NCBI GenBank assembly: GCA_013420905.1
Contig: JAAXNY010000008.1
Location: forward strand, 2,604,001 to 2,668,000
Source: Collybia mongolica
Lineage: Eukaryota > Basidiomycota > Agaricomycetes > Agaricales > Clitocybaceae
Length of the DNA stretch: 64,000 nt
Reading direction: 5' to 3'
Positions 62,661 to 64,000 of this stretch are shown here, in pieces (position 1 is the first letter of the stretch; each line of letters begins with the position of its first letter). The translations under genes and the position numbers were made by a program. Under the pieces are notes generated by a model, which saw only the letters and a program-made list of their open reading frames with translations, was not told where the DNA came from and made no database searches.

Positions 62661-63440
62661 TTTGATGCGTCTTTGTTCACCCACATCATTCTCGAGTTGT
62701 AGGTAACCACGTTTACATGCATAGGCACGCTTGTTCTTCAAGTTTGATTTGATGAACTCCTCAATTGCCCAGCTGTGGGGAAATAATTTGAAGTAGTCGT
62801 GGCACTCCTGGGCCTGCGAGGTGCTGTTAGTGTGAAGGAATTGAAGGGGTGAGATCTTACCACTGCAATAATGCGAGCAATAACAGGCTTGGGCTGGCGG
62901 TGCCATACAATAGAGCAGTTGAGCCCTGCCATATTGATTAAGTTCCGGACACAGAACTATTTATCATCAGAACGTTGATTATAATAAGGCATTATAACTT
63001 ATAACTTACACGGAGTGTCTTGTACAATTCCCCGTCATCCTCTAGGCCCATCTTGCGTTGCAAGTTGAACCCATGTCCGGCAGAGCCACATAGCAGCCGT
63101 GGTATTGTCTTCTTTGATTCATCCTTTGCAGCTACAGCTTTGCGCAAGGCATGGTTCTCAGCTGAAAATGTTAAAGTATAGAATAAAGAACAAGAAAGAA
63201 TGACAATACCTTTCAATTTCTTCAACTTCACCTCAAGAGTGTTTGTTTGTGTCCCTAATTTGAGTAAAATGCAATAAGTGATAGTGTCCTGATGATTAAG
63301 GAATGGTTACCTGTTATTGTGTTCTTTTTTGAGGACGTCAAGGTGGTTTGGCCTTGCTGCTTTGCTTTGATGTCTTGGACACCATGGTTTTGGACACTGT
63401 GGTTTTGGAAACTTTGGTTTTCGCCATTGAAAAGAATGTA
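62469..63440 (-). CDS. Unknown agaricomycete repeat-associated protein
   Basis: Minus-strand gene of several exons. Pieces in order: SFQNHSVQNHGVQDIKAKQQ (from about 63415), TQTNTLEVKLKKLK, a coiled-coil AENHALRKAVAAKDESKK, then TIPRLLCGSAGHGFNLQRKM and GLEDDGELYKTLR, NMAGLNCSIVWHRQPKPVIA, and AQECHDYFKLFPHSWAIEEF followed by IKSNLKNKRAYACKRGYLQL. The GxxGFNLQ..MGL core is a recurrent pattern in agaricomycete genomes, often beside transposons; its function is unknown to me. The C-terminal 60 residues (FRCVECKVI, repeated) come from the 38-bp tandem repeat, so the true stop may be earlier. The start was not fixed: an acceptor-like CTTCCAG at about 63443 suggests another exon upstream. Confidence 0.5.
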
Positions 63441-63767
63441 CTGGAAGGAAGAACAATGAGTTGTATTTTTAAAGACTCAATAGAGGTTAAGATCCGTCAG
63501 TGGAGCTTTTGACACAGGAATAGACCACCAGCCAATTTTACTACCATAAGCGCTGGAACTTTTCTTCCTGACCATGGATCTTGTGATGGAAGGGTTCATG
63601 TAAAATAAGTTTACTAGCATGAGAATTAGAATGGGAAATTTGTGGAGCTGAAGGGATCTCACCACTCTAAATTTCAGACCTTCAACTGAGCATGGGTAGA
63701 GACTCCAGTAGACTAGTGAAAATCATAATATATAAACCACAATACAAGTCAGGAAATTCAGAATACT

Positions 63768-64000
63768 ATGAACACAAACCTCAAGTCCAGCTTTACTGTT
63801 ACCTCTAAAATTCCATCTCGCACTGCAAGCAATCATGGGGCGAGTGCAATGGAATCTGAAACAGAGTCTGACCAAGAAAGCGCCAACAATTTCGTGGAAC
63901 CTTGTTCACCAGAGAATCAACTCAGTTTACTGGAGAATAGGGATTGGGTAACTTGCCATTCTGATGTCTCAAGTCAGAGAGCCAATGCGACCGGGGAAAC
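63768..64000 (+). CDS. Unknown gene, cut by the window end
   Basis: An open frame from an ATG at 63768 runs without a stop to the window edge (77 codons): MNTNLKSSFTVTSKIPSRTA, an acidic SETESDQESANNF segment, then further polar sequence. It is divergent from the gene at 62469-63440, with about 330 bp between. No domain is visible in the part present, and the start could be internal to a larger gene. Confidence 0.4.
   Translation, partial: MNTNLKSSFTVTSKIPSRTASNHGASAMESETESDQESANNFVEPCSPENQLSLLENRDWVTCHSDVSSQRANATGE

Noticed and set aside
63290..63427. ATG at 63427 as start of the minus-strand gene
   Set aside because: That frame meets a TGA within 30 codons. The frame that joins the next exon is open through a different phase, so this ATG is not used in the model.

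Overview
The window reads as a chromosome segment from a filamentous basidiomycete, most likely an agaricomycete. Genes are split by many short introns (about 45-70 bp, mostly GT..AG). Fungal families are present: a DUF6593 protein, secreted GH5 exo-beta-1,3-glucanase, class-3 lipases, FMP52, a Ytp1-domain membrane protein and an Rxt3-like Rpd3L subunit. The right end carries agaricomycete-style DNA transposons with a Tnp2-like transposase. Exon boundaries were read by eye from splice signals and frame continuity; no search was run.

Layout. 0.2-16.3 kb: housekeeping genes, namely mitochondrial glutamyl-tRNA(Gln) amidotransferase subunit A (HER2/GatA), a very large low-complexity Rxt3-like protein, a DUF6593 protein, an MDR-type oxidoreductase and long-form tRNase Z. 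16.7-17.3 kb: a degenerate inverted-repeat element. 17.7-42.1 kb: a secreted-enzyme neighbourhood with a GH5 glucanase, four apparently intact class-3 lipase paralogues plus one decayed copy (all on +), and a secreted FAD-linked oxidoreductase between lipase copies. Three intracellular genes (a coiled-coil protein, FMP52 and a Ytp1-domain protein) sit between the first and second lipases. 42.5-48.9 kb: three housekeeping genes on +: tubulin-folding cofactor B, CDC48/p97 and DGAT2, the last with two micro-exons. 49.3-64 kb: transposon territory. A roughly 7.8-kb CACTA/Tnp2-like element (49325-57102) has short inverted termini flanked by a 7-bp direct repeat, AGTC-type subterminal repeats, and a divergent gene pair each interrupted by one in-frame TGA at a site that looks like an old CGA. 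Beyond it lie a weak unknown gene, an orphan right terminus of the same element type, an extremely CpG-poor block (about 58.8-62.4 kb) holding decayed element genes, a 38-bp tandem repeat, and two divergent genes at the right edge, one cut by the window end.

How the parts may work together. The lipases, glucanase and oxidoreductase all carry signal peptides and look like an extracellular degradation repertoire that grew by tandem duplication; this is inference from sequence and position. The transposon region shows two kinds of damage: sparse C-to-T nonsense changes in the 7.8-kb element and almost complete CpG loss in the block to its right. Both fit cytosine methylation acting on repeats of different ages.
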